Source: Streptomyces sp. NBC_00457
Lineage (GTDB): Bacteria > Actinomycetota > Actinomycetes > Streptomycetales > Streptomycetaceae
Assembly (NCBI RefSeq): GCF_036014015.1
Contig: NZ_CP107905.1
Coordinates: 6,758,001 to 6,822,000, forward strand
Reading direction: 5' to 3'
Length of the DNA: 64,000 nt
Below the pieces are notes generated by a model, which was given only the letters and a program-made list of their open reading frames with translations, had not been told where the DNA came from and did not search any database. Positions 1 through 9,081 of this stretch are shown here, one piece after another. The position numbers and the translations under genes are program-made. The stretch's first letter is position 1. Each line of letters starts with the position of its first letter.

Positions 1-1922
1 CACTTGCCGTCGTCGTCGGCGCGCTGGATCTGATCCGTCGGCCAGTAAACGACATAGTTGTCCGCTGTACGGTCGCTCCTGGATGCGTCGGGAACGCGGC
101 TCAGATCAGGGCTGTCAGGGAGCAGGAAAGAGGAGAAATTTGTCCGGCCAAAGGCGTTGCGCGGGGCGTAGCCGCCCAGCATTGCTTCGCCGCAGGAGAG
201 GCAGTAGACGAGTTCCAGAACCCGTGCTCCGCAATCGCATGTGCTGCGGGGCACGGTGTACAGACGACCGATGCGCCGCTCCGGCGAAGCGTACTCTGCG
301 GACACTGCCGTGCAGTCCGGGTCCGTGCAGGCCCAGATGCCGGCAACGTTGCGGAAAAACAGATGGATCCGTAGTTGCGGCCGTGTGTGCTTTTCGTCTG
401 CGGTGGCGGTGCGGATAGCTGTCGCGGCGCCACGCAGCGCGGTCAGTGCCCCCCGAGGGCTGCTCTCCGGGAAGAGCTTCGCGGCCAGCTCCGTGGCAGG
501 GATTGCGGGTGGAGCAACGGCAGTTCCGTCTCCTCCCAGCGCCTTGAAGACCGCGGCGTCAGCCCCTGTCTGCTTCAGGAGTTCGGCAGCTTGCTCAGAG
601 GTCAGGTCCTGCTCTGCGGCTTCTGCCAGTGCCTGAGCAGCAGACTGGATAGCCGGGGGGCCCACTGGGCGGGGAGCGGGCAGGCCTGGAATGAACTCGA
701 AGGTCTCCTTGCCAATGGCAAAGAACTCCTGGAGGAACTGGCGGTCCTCGGCCCGCTTCTCGTCGAGTGAGGCAGACGCGGCGAGGACGCGCAGTTTCTC
801 AGAGTGGCCTGCGAGACCAAGGCGTTGTTTAAGGTTCCTGATGAGGTAGGCGACTTCGGTGCCGGCAGTGCCGCGGTACATGTGCAGTTCGTCGACGACG
901 AGCGTGAAGCGAGCATCGGGAGTCGTATGGAGCCATTCGGCGGTGCTGTCGAAGAAGCCGCGGTCTCGGCTCCGCTGCAGCATGACGTTCAGCATTGAGT
1001 AGTTTGTGATGAGGATGTCCGGCGGGGCGTCGTACATGTCCCACCGAGAGCGCATCTCAGCGCCGTCCAGGCTAGGGACGAAGTACTGCCGCCCCTGCTG
1101 GTCCATCTTCGCCCGGTCGACCTCCACCGCCTTTGCATGCCGGGTTTCCGTGGCGTTCAGATGCTTCCGCAGCTCTTCGAGCGAGCCGTTGGAACGGTTC
1201 GCCCTTCCCGGGGTTGCGTCCGGCCGGACACCGGTGACGGGCGTAGCCCCGGTGAAGCGGCCGAAGTAGAAGCGGTGGCCTTGGCGGTTGTGCCGCAGCC
1301 AGGCCCGGGCAGCTGCGCTGTCAAGGGTCCGGCGCAGACGCACAAGTTGGTCATCGACCAGGGCGTTCATGGGATAGAGGACCATCGCACGGACTGCTTT
1401 GGGCCGGTGCCCACTCTCTCCTTCGCGCTGGCTGCGGAAGGGCGTGGATGACTTCTGCCACCAGGGGTCAAAGGGTGCCGGGCCGCCAGTCCAGGACCGA
1501 GATTCCCGGATGAGATCCGCAATGATCGGCAGCATGAACGCCTCGGTCTTGCCGGATCCCGTTCCGGCGGTGACTACCGCGTTCTTCCCGGGAGCGGCGG
1601 TGCCGGTAAGCATGCGCTCCTGGTGTGTGTACAGCTTCATCTCGGGTCTGTCGAAGAGGCCGCATGCGGCGAAAGCGCTGAGTTCTCCTGTTGGGTCAGC
1701 GTCCTTCATGGACGCCTGAAGATCGCGGTCGACCTGCTGGTACCGCGGCCGCAGTTCGACGTAGGGCTCGGCAGAGATGCTTCCGGCCTGCTCAAGCAGG
1801 GCGCGCCGTTCTGCTTGGAGGCGGTCGTCACGCAGCCGGAAGGCCGTGTCGTAATAGCGCAGGTAGGCGTCCCGCAGAGCGTCCACGGCTCTGAAGGCAT
1901 CAAGTCCGGCAGGCGTGGTCAC
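1..1922 (-). CDS. SF2 DEAD/DEAH helicase, DruE/MrfA-like, 3' end outside window (partial)
   Basis: The first 640 residues of a large superfamily 2 helicase are present; the frame is open to base 1. Visible in order: a Q-motif-like LYTHQ (about 97-101), Walker A AGTGSGKT (119-126), motif Ia-like VLYPMNALVDDQ, PDILITNYSML, a DExH box VVDELHMY (about 338-345), motif III AASAS, then a Cys cluster (ACTDPDC and CDCG...YCLSCGE) that resembles a zinc ribbon. This layout belongs to the large DUF1998-type helicases (MrfA/YprA, DrmA/DrmB, DruE), which act in DNA repair or phage defence. Family assignment below SF2 is inference. The GTG start at 1922 overlaps the TGA of the upstream gene by 4 nt (GTGA) and has GGAG 7 nt upstream, so it is translationally coupled. 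The RecA-2 domain and any DUF1998 domain lie beyond the left edge. Confidence 0.85.
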   Translation of the reverse strand, partial: MTTPAGLDAFRAVDALRDAYLRYYDTAFRLRDDRLQAERRALLEQAGSISAEPYVELRPRYQQVDRDLQASMKDADPTGELSAFAACGLFDRPEMKLYTHQERMLTGTAAPGKNAVVTAGTGSGKTEAFMLPIIADLIRESRSWTGGPAPFDPWWQKSSTPFRSQREGESGHRPKAVRAMVLYPMNALVDDQLVRLRRTLDSAAARAWLRHNRQGHRFYFGRFTGATPVTGVRPDATPGRANRSNGSLEELRKHLNATETRHAKAVEVDRAKMDQQGRQYFVPSLDGAEMRSRWDMYDAPPDILITNYSMLNVMLQRSRDRGFFDSTAEWLHTTPDARFTLVVDELHMYRGTAGTEVAYLIRNLKQRLGLAGHSEKLRVLAASASLDEKRAEDRQFLQEFFAIGKETFEFIPGLPAPRPVGPPAIQSAAQALAEAAEQDLTSEQAAELLKQTGADAAVFKALGGDGTAVAPPAIPATELAAKLFPESSPRGALTALRGAATAIRTATADEKHTRPQLRIHLFFRNVAGIWACTDPDCTAVSAEYASPERRIGRLYTVPRSTCDCGARVLELVYCLSCGEAMLGGYAPRNAFGRTNFSSFLLPDSPDLSRVPDASRSDRTADNYVVYWPTDQIQRADDDGK

Positions 1923-2812
1923 GTGGTCTCCAGCTTGCGGCGAAGGGAACGGGCTATCTTTTCGGCGATTCGGAAGGGAACACCGTCGTATTCCGTGGTC
2001 TGCCCAGTGAGGCGCGGTGGGAGGCCGGTGCACAGGATTGCGGCTTCGGCATGAGCGGCAGGCAGGTGCATCCGGCGGCCAACGACAAGAGTGCCGAGAG
2101 AACTGCTGGTCCTGTAGCGCGACTCGGACCGCCAGACGAGCGGGTGGCTATTGGGCGACAGCACAAAGTAGGCGCCTTCCCAGCGATCACTCCTGTACCA
2201 GTCGTGTCCGTCGAAGATGGCGTAGCGGGTCCGGTTGCCGTCGATAAGGCCCTTGTAGAGGCCATTCCGCGGTCGAGCTCCCACCTCGATCCGCTCGAAG
2301 GAGAGGCTGGCCGGGTTGAACCAGTCGGCCTCTCGGCCGGTCGGCGGCGAAGTAGGCGGGCCGGGCTTCAGTCGAGGCAAAGCATGGGCAATCCGGTCGG
2401 CGGCGCAGGTTTCGGACCGAATACCCAGGGACTCAGCGAGTTCGTCGCGCTCGCCCGGTCTACCGAGATGCCACCACACGGTGGAGGGGTAGGGGACCTG
2501 CCAGTCCGGTGAGGGCTCGCGGTGCACGACAGCGCCACGGCTGATGTACTCCTCGGCGATCACCGGGCGGGCGCCGCTGAGAAGGGTCGTTTCGAGATTG
2601 CCGGGAAGCGGGGTAAGGACACACGACCGCGATTTCCATCTGTCGGCCTGCCAGTCGATGTCTGCGATCCCGAGTCGCTGGAGCTGGGCAACCCAGCTCC
2701 GGGCGGCTTTTCGGTCCCGGGATGCAGCCCACTCTACGTTCTTGACAAGGCGCGAAAGGTTCCCGGACTGGTGCTCCGCCATCCACGCAACAATGAGGTC
2801 AGGGTCGAACAC
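1919..2812 (-). CDS. Unknown 297 aa protein, middle gene of helicase operon
   Basis: I do not recognise this family. The protein is soluble, with no signal peptide or membrane span. It begins with FDPDLIVAWMAEHQSGNLSR and has an Arg/Trp-rich middle. The GTG at 2812 is preferred because AGGA lies 7 nt upstream; this gives a 14 nt overlap with the end of the upstream gene. An in-frame ATG at 2836 is a weaker alternative. Its TGA overlaps the helicase GTG by 4 nt. The strict packing with a gene of unknown function and a DruE/MrfA-like helicase suggests a helicase partner or specificity subunit, which is inference only. Base composition is lower in GC than the chromosome from 9 kb onward. Confidence 0.7.
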   Translation of the reverse strand: MFDPDLIVAWMAEHQSGNLSRLVKNVEWAASRDRKAARSWVAQLQRLGIADIDWQADRWKSRSCVLTPLPGNLETTLLSGARPVIAEEYISRGAVVHREPSPDWQVPYPSTVWWHLGRPGERDELAESLGIRSETCAADRIAHALPRLKPGPPTSPPTGREADWFNPASLSFERIEVGARPRNGLYKGLIDGNRTRYAIFDGHDWYRSDRWEGAYFVLSPNSHPLVWRSESRYRTSSSLGTLVVGRRMHLPAAHAEAAILCTGLPPRLTGQTTEYDGVPFRIAEKIARSLRRKLETT

Positions 2813-4844
2813 GGTGGAATCCTGTCTGGGCTGCATGGGCGAGGACGCTTGTGCAGTATCGAGTCCACAGTCGCCTGTGCTGGCCGTTGCGGGGCCCGAC
2901 AAGAACGAGGCGCGCCCAGTAATGCCGGGCGGCGTCGCTGAGCACGCCTATTGCGGGCTCCCGCTCTTGGAGAAGCGAAATAGTCGTCTCTCCCGTTTCG
3001 GGGGTGATGACCAGCCATACCGCCTCCTCAGGGAGGTCGACATAGCACTGGGCTGACTTATCGAGCCCTGTGCCCCTTGCAGTCCACCAGCATGGTTGCG
3101 CAGGACGGTGGGGGAACTCGAACTTGCCCTGCGCTGTCAGAAATCGGACGTCCCCGTTGACGGGTACGGCGATGCGACGGCCGTCCGCCACAGGGTGGCG
3201 AGCCGCCACGTGCCTGGTGCCGGATAGATGTCCGTGCAGTTCGTGGAGCGAGAAGTTGACGGACTGCCCGCAGTACTCCAGGCGATAGTTCCCTGCTCGC
3301 AAGTCCCGTCCGCGTAGCGGTACATATCCCGGGGCGCTGAGACGCACAGGGCTGTCTCCCAGGCTGGGGTGAAGAAGGGCCTCCCCACTGCTATCGCCGG
3401 AGAGCACGACGTCAGGCTCGCCGCCTACGAGGTAACAATGGTGCGCACTAGATCCCGAGATCTTGGCTCGGAGACCGCCCACGAGCCGCGCCCGCCGACC
3501 GGCCCGCGTGTGCACACCACTCGTTCCAGCTGCGGCCAACGCATTGCTGAGATGCTGCTCTTCAGTGAATTCAACCTCATCCGTCAAGCACCAGCCGGGG
3601 ACGGATGTCTCGTCCGGCCGGTACCACCGCTCTCCCGCCTCCGCAAAGAAGCGCCGGGCTGCCGCTTCCCCTGCGGCATCGAACAGAAGGCGATACGGCT
3701 CCCCTACAGCTACGGAGGAGACCTCCACCAACCCTCCCGCCTCTTCGTGCTCACCAAGGATCACGAGGTTCCGAGGCAGCAAGCGAACTTCCGCAGTCGC
3801 GCTTGCGGCTGAGAAGCCGCCCGGCAGCGCGTGCTCGATCGGGGGCAGGCTGCCAGACAGCGTGTAGCGCTCGGCATCAGGCTCGGCGATGTCGACGGTA
3901 ATGCTGCCGGCCGAATGCCTGAGCGTGTCATGCGGGACGTCAGGAGCGCTCGGCGCGTACCAGCTCAGCAGCCACCCATCGACGAAGTCATCGCGTGCGC
4001 GGACCAGCAGCTGGATCTCTCGAAGCCCGGACTCCGTCACAACGTCGGGGATGCCCTCGGCAGCTAGTTTCTCCAGGAGCGGCTCGAGAACCTCGTCATC
4101 CGCCCGGTTCTCCAATGCCTCTCTGAAACGCCGGGAAAGCCCCCGCTTGTTCGTACTCCAGCGTCTGAGGTGATCCAGCAGCTGGAAACCGGGAACGTGA
4201 GCGGCATCGGGAATGGAGTGCAGAAAGTCAGCCAGGGCCGGTCGATCCGTCATGCGGACGATGGCCTGTGACTTTGCGTAGCCGATAAAGGAGGTCTTCG
4301 CCACTCGCCGTAGTGTGCTGACCCCCCGTTCACCACCCTGGGCAGTCAGCCAATCATCAAGATCGTGCCAAAGGAGCTTGACGGTCCCCCGATGATCCTT
4401 GAGGGGCTTGACGTGGTGGTCCACAGGTACGGCGGGCCTGAGCATCTCAGCGAGCCGGTCGTAGTACGCCGGCGCTCCGGCACCCCGTTGAGCCCGCATC
4501 TGGACCGCCGCATACACCGTGGCCGCCAGAAGAGGGAGGCAGGGTGGGGGTTCCTCGCGAGATCCATGCCTCCAGAGCTCCGTGCGCAGAGCGACCGGCT
4601 CGTACGGGTTGCCCCGCCAGTTCAGCAGCGCAGAGACGGCGTCGCCCAGCAGCGCAGGCCGGGCCTGCTCAACATCACTGCTCTCCAACTCGTAGGAGTC
4701 GACGAAGAACAGGACTGGCCTGCCGACCTGCTCGGGTCCGAAGTACTGCCGGGCGAAGTGTGCCTGCCACCACTCATAAGAGGCGACGGGCAGCATGCGC
4801 GCAGGGCCAGCACTGCCGCCGGACTGCTCATCATTCCCGTCCAC
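2799..4844 (-). CDS. Unknown 681 aa protein, first gene of helicase operon
   Basis: No family recognised. This is a long soluble protein without an obvious signal peptide or transmembrane segment. The N-terminal third is mixed helical (ASYEWWQAHFARQYFG near residues 21-36). The C-terminal half is rich in short hydrophobic strands with Gly turns, as in a beta-sandwich or repeated binding module. No nuclease, methyltransferase, P-loop or PLD motif is apparent. The GTG at 4844 has a weak AGGGG about 8 nt upstream; ATG at 4796 has no better site. It is the promoter-proximal gene of a three-gene operon ending in a DruE/MrfA-like helicase, so a role as sensor or scaffold in a defence complex is possible but unproven. 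Confidence 0.7.
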   Translation of the reverse strand: MDGNDEQSGGSAGPARMLPVASYEWWQAHFARQYFGPEQVGRPVLFFVDSYELESSDVEQARPALLGDAVSALLNWRGNPYEPVALRTELWRHGSREEPPPCLPLLAATVYAAVQMRAQRGAGAPAYYDRLAEMLRPAVPVDHHVKPLKDHRGTVKLLWHDLDDWLTAQGGERGVSTLRRVAKTSFIGYAKSQAIVRMTDRPALADFLHSIPDAAHVPGFQLLDHLRRWSTNKRGLSRRFREALENRADDEVLEPLLEKLAAEGIPDVVTESGLREIQLLVRARDDFVDGWLLSWYAPSAPDVPHDTLRHSAGSITVDIAEPDAERYTLSGSLPPIEHALPGGFSAASATAEVRLLPRNLVILGEHEEAGGLVEVSSVAVGEPYRLLFDAAGEAAARRFFAEAGERWYRPDETSVPGWCLTDEVEFTEEQHLSNALAAAGTSGVHTRAGRRARLVGGLRAKISGSSAHHCYLVGGEPDVVLSGDSSGEALLHPSLGDSPVRLSAPGYVPLRGRDLRAGNYRLEYCGQSVNFSLHELHGHLSGTRHVAARHPVADGRRIAVPVNGDVRFLTAQGKFEFPHRPAQPCWWTARGTGLDKSAQCYVDLPEEAVWLVITPETGETTISLLQEREPAIGVLSDAARHYWARLVLVGPRNGQHRRLWTRYCTSVLAHAAQTGFHRVRP

Positions 4845-5410
4845 GGCCCACCCCTGCCTTCACAGTTCGTGCACGATTGGTAACAGGATAGGGACTGCCA
4901 CTGACACCGCAGCCGATCTGCCTCAAATCCTACTGCGCGACAAGTTGAAATTATCCATATTTGCGCATAAAGGTCGGTTTCTGTAGAGACATTCAGACTG
5001 CTCGCCGCGGTCTTCACGCCACTCACCACGGCCGAGCATCGCCACCGGCCGGTCAATGATGGATGGCCCGTCACCGTCATGCGCAACGCAGACCGGGCAG
5101 ACCGTGCGGGACACCAGCCATGTGATCACGGTGGAGCGCAAAGTTCCGGTCTTTCCAACCCGGCGTCGTCCGGGAACAACAGGCCCTCGGACAGCAGCGG
5201 CAGCCCCTGCCACTTCTCCGGCACCTCCACCGGCATACAGTGCTCAGCCCTTTCGCCCTCCCGTCCCGACAGCAGCGCCACCTCACCCCGGACAGTGGAA
5301 CCCGGCGCCCACCCGAACGCGACGGCCGGGCCACCGGCCTGTCCACCACCCGCCCTGGAAGGCGAAAGGGGCCACCGACTCCGCCCACAGACCCTCACGC
5401 AAGATCGAGG
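4845..5410. other. 566 bp without a confident gene; operon promoter region and possible gene remnant
   Basis: This stretch separates the helicase operon from the HEPN-like gene. Bases about 4915-4985 are AT-rich for this genome and include, on the minus strand, GGATAAT (4956-4950), a plausible -10 for the operon starting at 4844. Between about 4923 and 5400 the minus strand reads in two different frames as protein-like sequence, including SRTVCPVCVAHDGDGP, which has a CxxC pair. It could be a frameshifted fragment of a small zinc-binding protein of the kind carried by actinobacterial mobile elements. I could not join the frames into one gene. Confidence 0.35.
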
Positions 5411-7384
5411 TTAAGTTCCAGAGTCGGCGAAGAGCCCAGGGATTGGCGACGCACCTGGCAAGCGGTCATGCACGTTCGCCAGTTTCTGAAGCAGGTAGCG
5501 ACCAACTGACGGCACCCTTTCTCGCTTAGGCTTTGCAAGCTGTTCCGTCAAGCGATAAATGAGCGATTCAACATCATTCACTCGCACGCATTGACCATCT
5601 CCACTTAAGGCCTTTGTTTGCCGGATGGCAACTAGCACCAGCGCAAGACGGCGCACCAGGACGTCGGCTTTCCCGCTCTCTTCAAATGAGGAGCACATAA
5701 CTAGTGTGTTTTGAATCGCCCTGCGGAGCACCACACCAAATGCAACGTCATGGTGCCCCCTCGCGACCCTCACCGAGTACTCCGCTGGCATGAAGACGAA
5801 GGCAGGCATTACCGAGAAGAGAGGACGCGCTTCCTCCCAGACAGCGAACGCAGCATCCAGCGCCGGGCGGCTTACCACGATCGGAACTGATTCAGAGCCC
5901 CGAGTACTCACAGCGACTTCTTTCAGATTCTCCAGAAAACGGGAAGTCCACATTGCCGCCTGAAGACCAGGATAGAAGGAGTCCGGCCCCCAGTGATCCA
6001 ACACCACTTCGAGGCGACCGCGCTCATGGCGCCAATCGTGGACCGAGAGCCCATTACTCCCGAAGGCGTTGAGAGCATCCCTCTCACGCAGCGCACGAAC
6101 GCCCTGCGGCGGATCATTCCCGTCAAGGAAGAGCACCAGTTCTGGTATCTCGGCCCGAAGCGCCATCAATGCGCAGTCGAACCCCACCATGAATGCATAC
6201 GCCCGCTCGATCCCATCAGCAAGATCCTCTACTGCAATCGTGTCCTCGCCGACACAAATCAGCTCGCGGTCTTCATCCCATTCGAAGTCTTCGTGAGCGG
6301 CCCCGTTTCTGGCAGCTGGCAGGATCGCCCATGCCGCGTCCTGAAGGACTCGGTGCCCATCAGCAACTAGCTGGTCGCGCAAGGAGGCAATCTCGGGCAG
6401 CCTTCCAGATCGCCCTCGCAGCTCAAGGACCGTCCACGCACAAGGTCGGAGCTGGCCCTCAACCACCCTGCGATAGACATCGAGCACGCAGAAGGCACGC
6501 TGCTGAGCACTTGCTGCATTCCTGAGGTTCTGCTGGGCTTGAACTATCCCCTGATGGTTAGCCGCGCTTCGGTCGGTCCGCGCCCTCAGACGCCTAATTG
6601 GCTCCGCGAAAATCGGGTCTGAAGAAAATCTGCTCCTTACGGTCCTGGAAACAAAGAACGCCGAGCGCAGCACCAACAGAGGCCTTCCGCTTTGCGTATA
6701 GGCCCAAGCGAGATCGACTGCACCTTCGAGTGTCAGTGGCCTCTTCGCTAGCTCAGAAAGCACAGAAGATAGGCGTTTATAGAGCACGTCATAGCGCCCA
6801 CGGTAGTTCGCCAGAAGGCGCGACGGCAGGAAGATCCCTCGTTGATCACAGATCTCATCGCGCGTCACGCCAAAGATCTGACTGCACGTTTCACTCGGCA
6901 AACTCGGCGTAGCGCTTGTGATCGAGTCCACCTTGGCCCGCAGCTCATCCGCATGCCGCAGGCCATCAGGAAATCCACAAGCAGCATCATCAAGAACTTG
7001 GATCGCAAAAGCATGCAAGCACTCCCGCAAGTGCAGTACTTCCTGCGAGAGTCCCGATTTGAGCACGGCCAAATACCACAGGTTTTCTTCTCGCGCCTTT
7101 ACATCATGCACCAAATCGAGCGCGCGTTGCCGAACCCCCTTGGCGTTCCCCTCCGCAACAACGGTCGCCAGCGCATCCATTGGGCCACTAAGAAGCCACT
7201 CTTCTTCACAGAGTCCTGCATCCCACAGAGACTGCTCCCAGTCGTCCTGGGCCACGGGAACACTGGCCCGCGGCGGGTCAGTGAGCTGACCGAGTTCGTT
7301 TCTCGCTGCCTGCAGGATGCTCACCAAGGCTACTGTCGGGAGAGACATGGCTTCATGGTCTCGAACCTTGCTGTTCTGGGCCAT
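5411..7384 (-). CDS. Large protein with HEPN-like RNxxxH motif, possible defence effector
   Basis: Unrecognised 657 aa protein. From the ATG at 7384, residues 359-364 read RNGAAH, followed by EDFEWDED; R-x4-H with N after R is the signature of HEPN ribonucleases found in toxins and abortive-infection proteins. The segment before it is helical and Trp/Leu-rich, consistent with a HEPN helical bundle. The rest is mostly helical with no P-loop or membrane span. Start choice is uncertain: 7384 has no good ribosome site, and ATG 7348 has only GAAG close by. Frames extending to 7606 run into the IS element and are rejected. Base composition is clearly less GC-rich than the chromosome, suggesting transfer. 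HEPN function is inference from one motif. Confidence 0.65.
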   Translation of the reverse strand: MAQNSKVRDHEAMSLPTVALVSILQAARNELGQLTDPPRASVPVAQDDWEQSLWDAGLCEEEWLLSGPMDALATVVAEGNAKGVRQRALDLVHDVKAREENLWYLAVLKSGLSQEVLHLRECLHAFAIQVLDDAACGFPDGLRHADELRAKVDSITSATPSLPSETCSQIFGVTRDEICDQRGIFLPSRLLANYRGRYDVLYKRLSSVLSELAKRPLTLEGAVDLAWAYTQSGRPLLVLRSAFFVSRTVRSRFSSDPIFAEPIRRLRARTDRSAANHQGIVQAQQNLRNAASAQQRAFCVLDVYRRVVEGQLRPCAWTVLELRGRSGRLPEIASLRDQLVADGHRVLQDAAWAILPAARNGAAHEDFEWDEDRELICVGEDTIAVEDLADGIERAYAFMVGFDCALMALRAEIPELVLFLDGNDPPQGVRALRERDALNAFGSNGLSVHDWRHERGRLEVVLDHWGPDSFYPGLQAAMWTSRFLENLKEVAVSTRGSESVPIVVSRPALDAAFAVWEEARPLFSVMPAFVFMPAEYSVRVARGHHDVAFGVVLRRAIQNTLVMCSSFEESGKADVLVRRLALVLVAIRQTKALSGDGQCVRVNDVESLIYRLTEQLAKPKRERVPSVGRYLLQKLANVHDRLPGASPIPGLFADSGT

Positions 7385-7658
7385 CGGTTTGTTGTCATGC
7401 CAGGCTGAAAGTATAAGAAGCTGTTGTCTTTTCGATCTTGAGCGGTGTTCGTCGAACGGGAGTCTCGATCGGGTGATCGCGGCCGGTGCCGGGCATGGGA
7501 GCAGGGCCTCTTGGTAGCTCGGTGGGTGTCTACGCCAACTCGTGCGCCAAGAGGCCCTGTTGTTGCAGTTGTATGCCACCGCGGAGGCGGAGTCCACTTC
7601 GGCCACTCTCGTGTGTGACTGTCTGGCTCACCGGTTCGGAAACGCCGCCGACACCCCG

Positions 7659-8477
7659 ATGCGCGAGCGCCGGTATCCGTCGGACATGACGCAGGAGGAG
7701 TGGGTTGTTGTCCGGCCGCTGCTGCCGGTGCCGGGCTGGATGCGCGGCCGTGGTGGTCGTCCGGAGGCGTACTGCCACCGCGCGATGCTCGATGCGATCC
7801 GGTATCTCGTGGACAACGGCATCAAGTGGCGGGCGATGCCCGCCGACTTCCCGCCGTGGGACCGGGTCTACGCATTCTTCCGCCGCTGGCGCGAGAACGA
7901 GCTGGTCAAGGAGTTCCACGACCGGCTGCGCGGCCGGGTGCGCGAGAAACTGGGCCGGGACACGGAGCCGACGGCCGGCGTGATCGACTCGCAGTCCGTC
8001 AAGGCGGACGCCGTCGTCGGCGCCGACAGCCGCGGCTTCGACGGCGGCAAGCTGGTCAAGGGCCGCAAGCGGCACGTCGTGGTCGACACCCTCGGTCTGC
8101 TGCTGGGCGTGATGGTCACGAGCGCGGACGTCGGCGACCGCACCGCCGCCCAGGACCTGCTCGCGCGGGTCGCCGACGCCCACCACCGCCTGGCCCTCGT
8201 CTGGGCCGACGGCGGCTACACCGGCAGTCTCGTCGAGTACTGCCTCACCTTCCTCGCGCTGGTGCTGGCGATCGTCAAGCGCAGCGACGACAAGAAGGGG
8301 TTCGTGGTGCTGCCCAAGCGGTCGATCGTCGAGCGTTTCTTCGCCCACTTGATGCGCACGCGCCGCCTGGTGCGCGACTTCGAGCGGCGCACCACCAGTG
8401 CCGAGGCGATGGCCTACTGGTCGATGATCCTGCTCATGACCCGCCGCCTGGCCCGCTCACGCCGCGGGCGAGCGTGA
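7659..8477 (+). CDS. IS5-family transposase
   Basis: DDE transposase of 272 aa, full length for the family. Visible landmarks are TQEEWVVVRPLLPVPG near the N terminus (the DUF4096-type helix-turn-helix region), LVDNGIKWRAMP, the first catalytic Asp in GVIDSQSVKAD, the second in WADGGYTG, and the Glu in VERFFAHLMRTRRLVRDFE. No frameshift or missing catalytic residue is seen, so the element may be active. The ATG at 7659 matches the usual start (MRERRYPSDMTQEEW); upstream in-frame starts fall in the subterminal hairpin. Confidence 0.93.
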   Translation: MRERRYPSDMTQEEWVVVRPLLPVPGWMRGRGGRPEAYCHRAMLDAIRYLVDNGIKWRAMPADFPPWDRVYAFFRRWRENELVKEFHDRLRGRVREKLGRDTEPTAGVIDSQSVKADAVVGADSRGFDGGKLVKGRKRHVVVDTLGLLLGVMVTSADVGDRTAAQDLLARVADAHHRLALVWADGGYTGSLVEYCLTFLALVLAIVKRSDDKKGFVVLPKRSIVERFFAHLMRTRRLVRDFERRTTSAEAMAYWSMILLMTRRLARSRRGRA

Positions 8478-8970
8478 AGCGGCCCGGCGCAGGCTCGGCC
8501 AGCCAGCCGCGCGCGACCAGGCGTTTCGCCTTCGACCGCAGCGCCTCCACCCGCGCCGGCACCACGTCCATGCCGAACCCTGCGGCCATCTCCTGGCAGG
8601 TCAGCGGCCCCTGCCCGAGCCGGGCCCGGTCCGCGAGCGCCTTGAGGATGCGCTGGTAGTCCACCGACAGCGCCGACCAGGCCAGCCCCTCGTGCCACAC
8701 CGGCACCTGCGACTTCGGCTTCGCCGCCTCCCGGGGCGTCGAGGGCGCGTCCGCATTCCGCGGATCGTCGGCGACCTCCGTTTCGGCGCTGGTGCCGCTG
8801 TCCGGGGCCAGCACCGTGTCGACCCGCCTGCGGGCGATCACCCACTCCTGCCATTCCTCCTCGGCAGCGGCGAGTTCGGCCTGAACGCGGTCGGCCTCCT
8901 CCCGCAGTTCGTCGACTCGACGGCGAGCGGCGAGTTCGTGCTGTTCCAGCAGCCCGACCACCGACGGCAT
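8434..8970 (-). CDS. IS-borne accessory protein, convergent to transposase
   Basis: Protein of 178 aa starting MPSVVGLLEQHELAARRRVD. Residues about 10-55 are a charged, heptad-like helix that is probably a coiled coil. A low-complexity linker follows, then a conserved-looking C-terminal domain (LAWSALSVDYQRILKALADR, then EALRSKAKRLVARGWLAE) that resembles a winged helix. I recall near-identical proteins in many Streptomyces genomes next to this same transposase. The last 44 nt overlap the transposase 3' end on the opposite strand. It lies wholly inside the inverted repeats, so it is part of the element. A DNA-binding or transposition-regulating role is inference. Confidence 0.75.
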   Translation of the reverse strand: MPSVVGLLEQHELAARRRVDELREEADRVQAELAAAEEEWQEWVIARRRVDTVLAPDSGTSAETEVADDPRNADAPSTPREAAKPKSQVPVWHEGLAWSALSVDYQRILKALADRARLGQGPLTCQEMAAGFGMDVVPARVEALRSKAKRLVARGWLAEPAPGRFTLARGVSGPGGGS

Positions 8971-9081
8971 TCGCGACCTCCAGGGAAACGACGACCCGAC
9001 GGGCCACCACTCCCACAGAAGCACCGCTCCTATCCCCGACCAGCGGAAACTCGGCGATCACGCCCGGAAGGACGACAGCTT

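Noticed and set aside
7530..8348. 272 aa minus-strand frame opposite the transposase
   Set aside because: Shadow frame of the transposase; the latter has all catalytic motifs.
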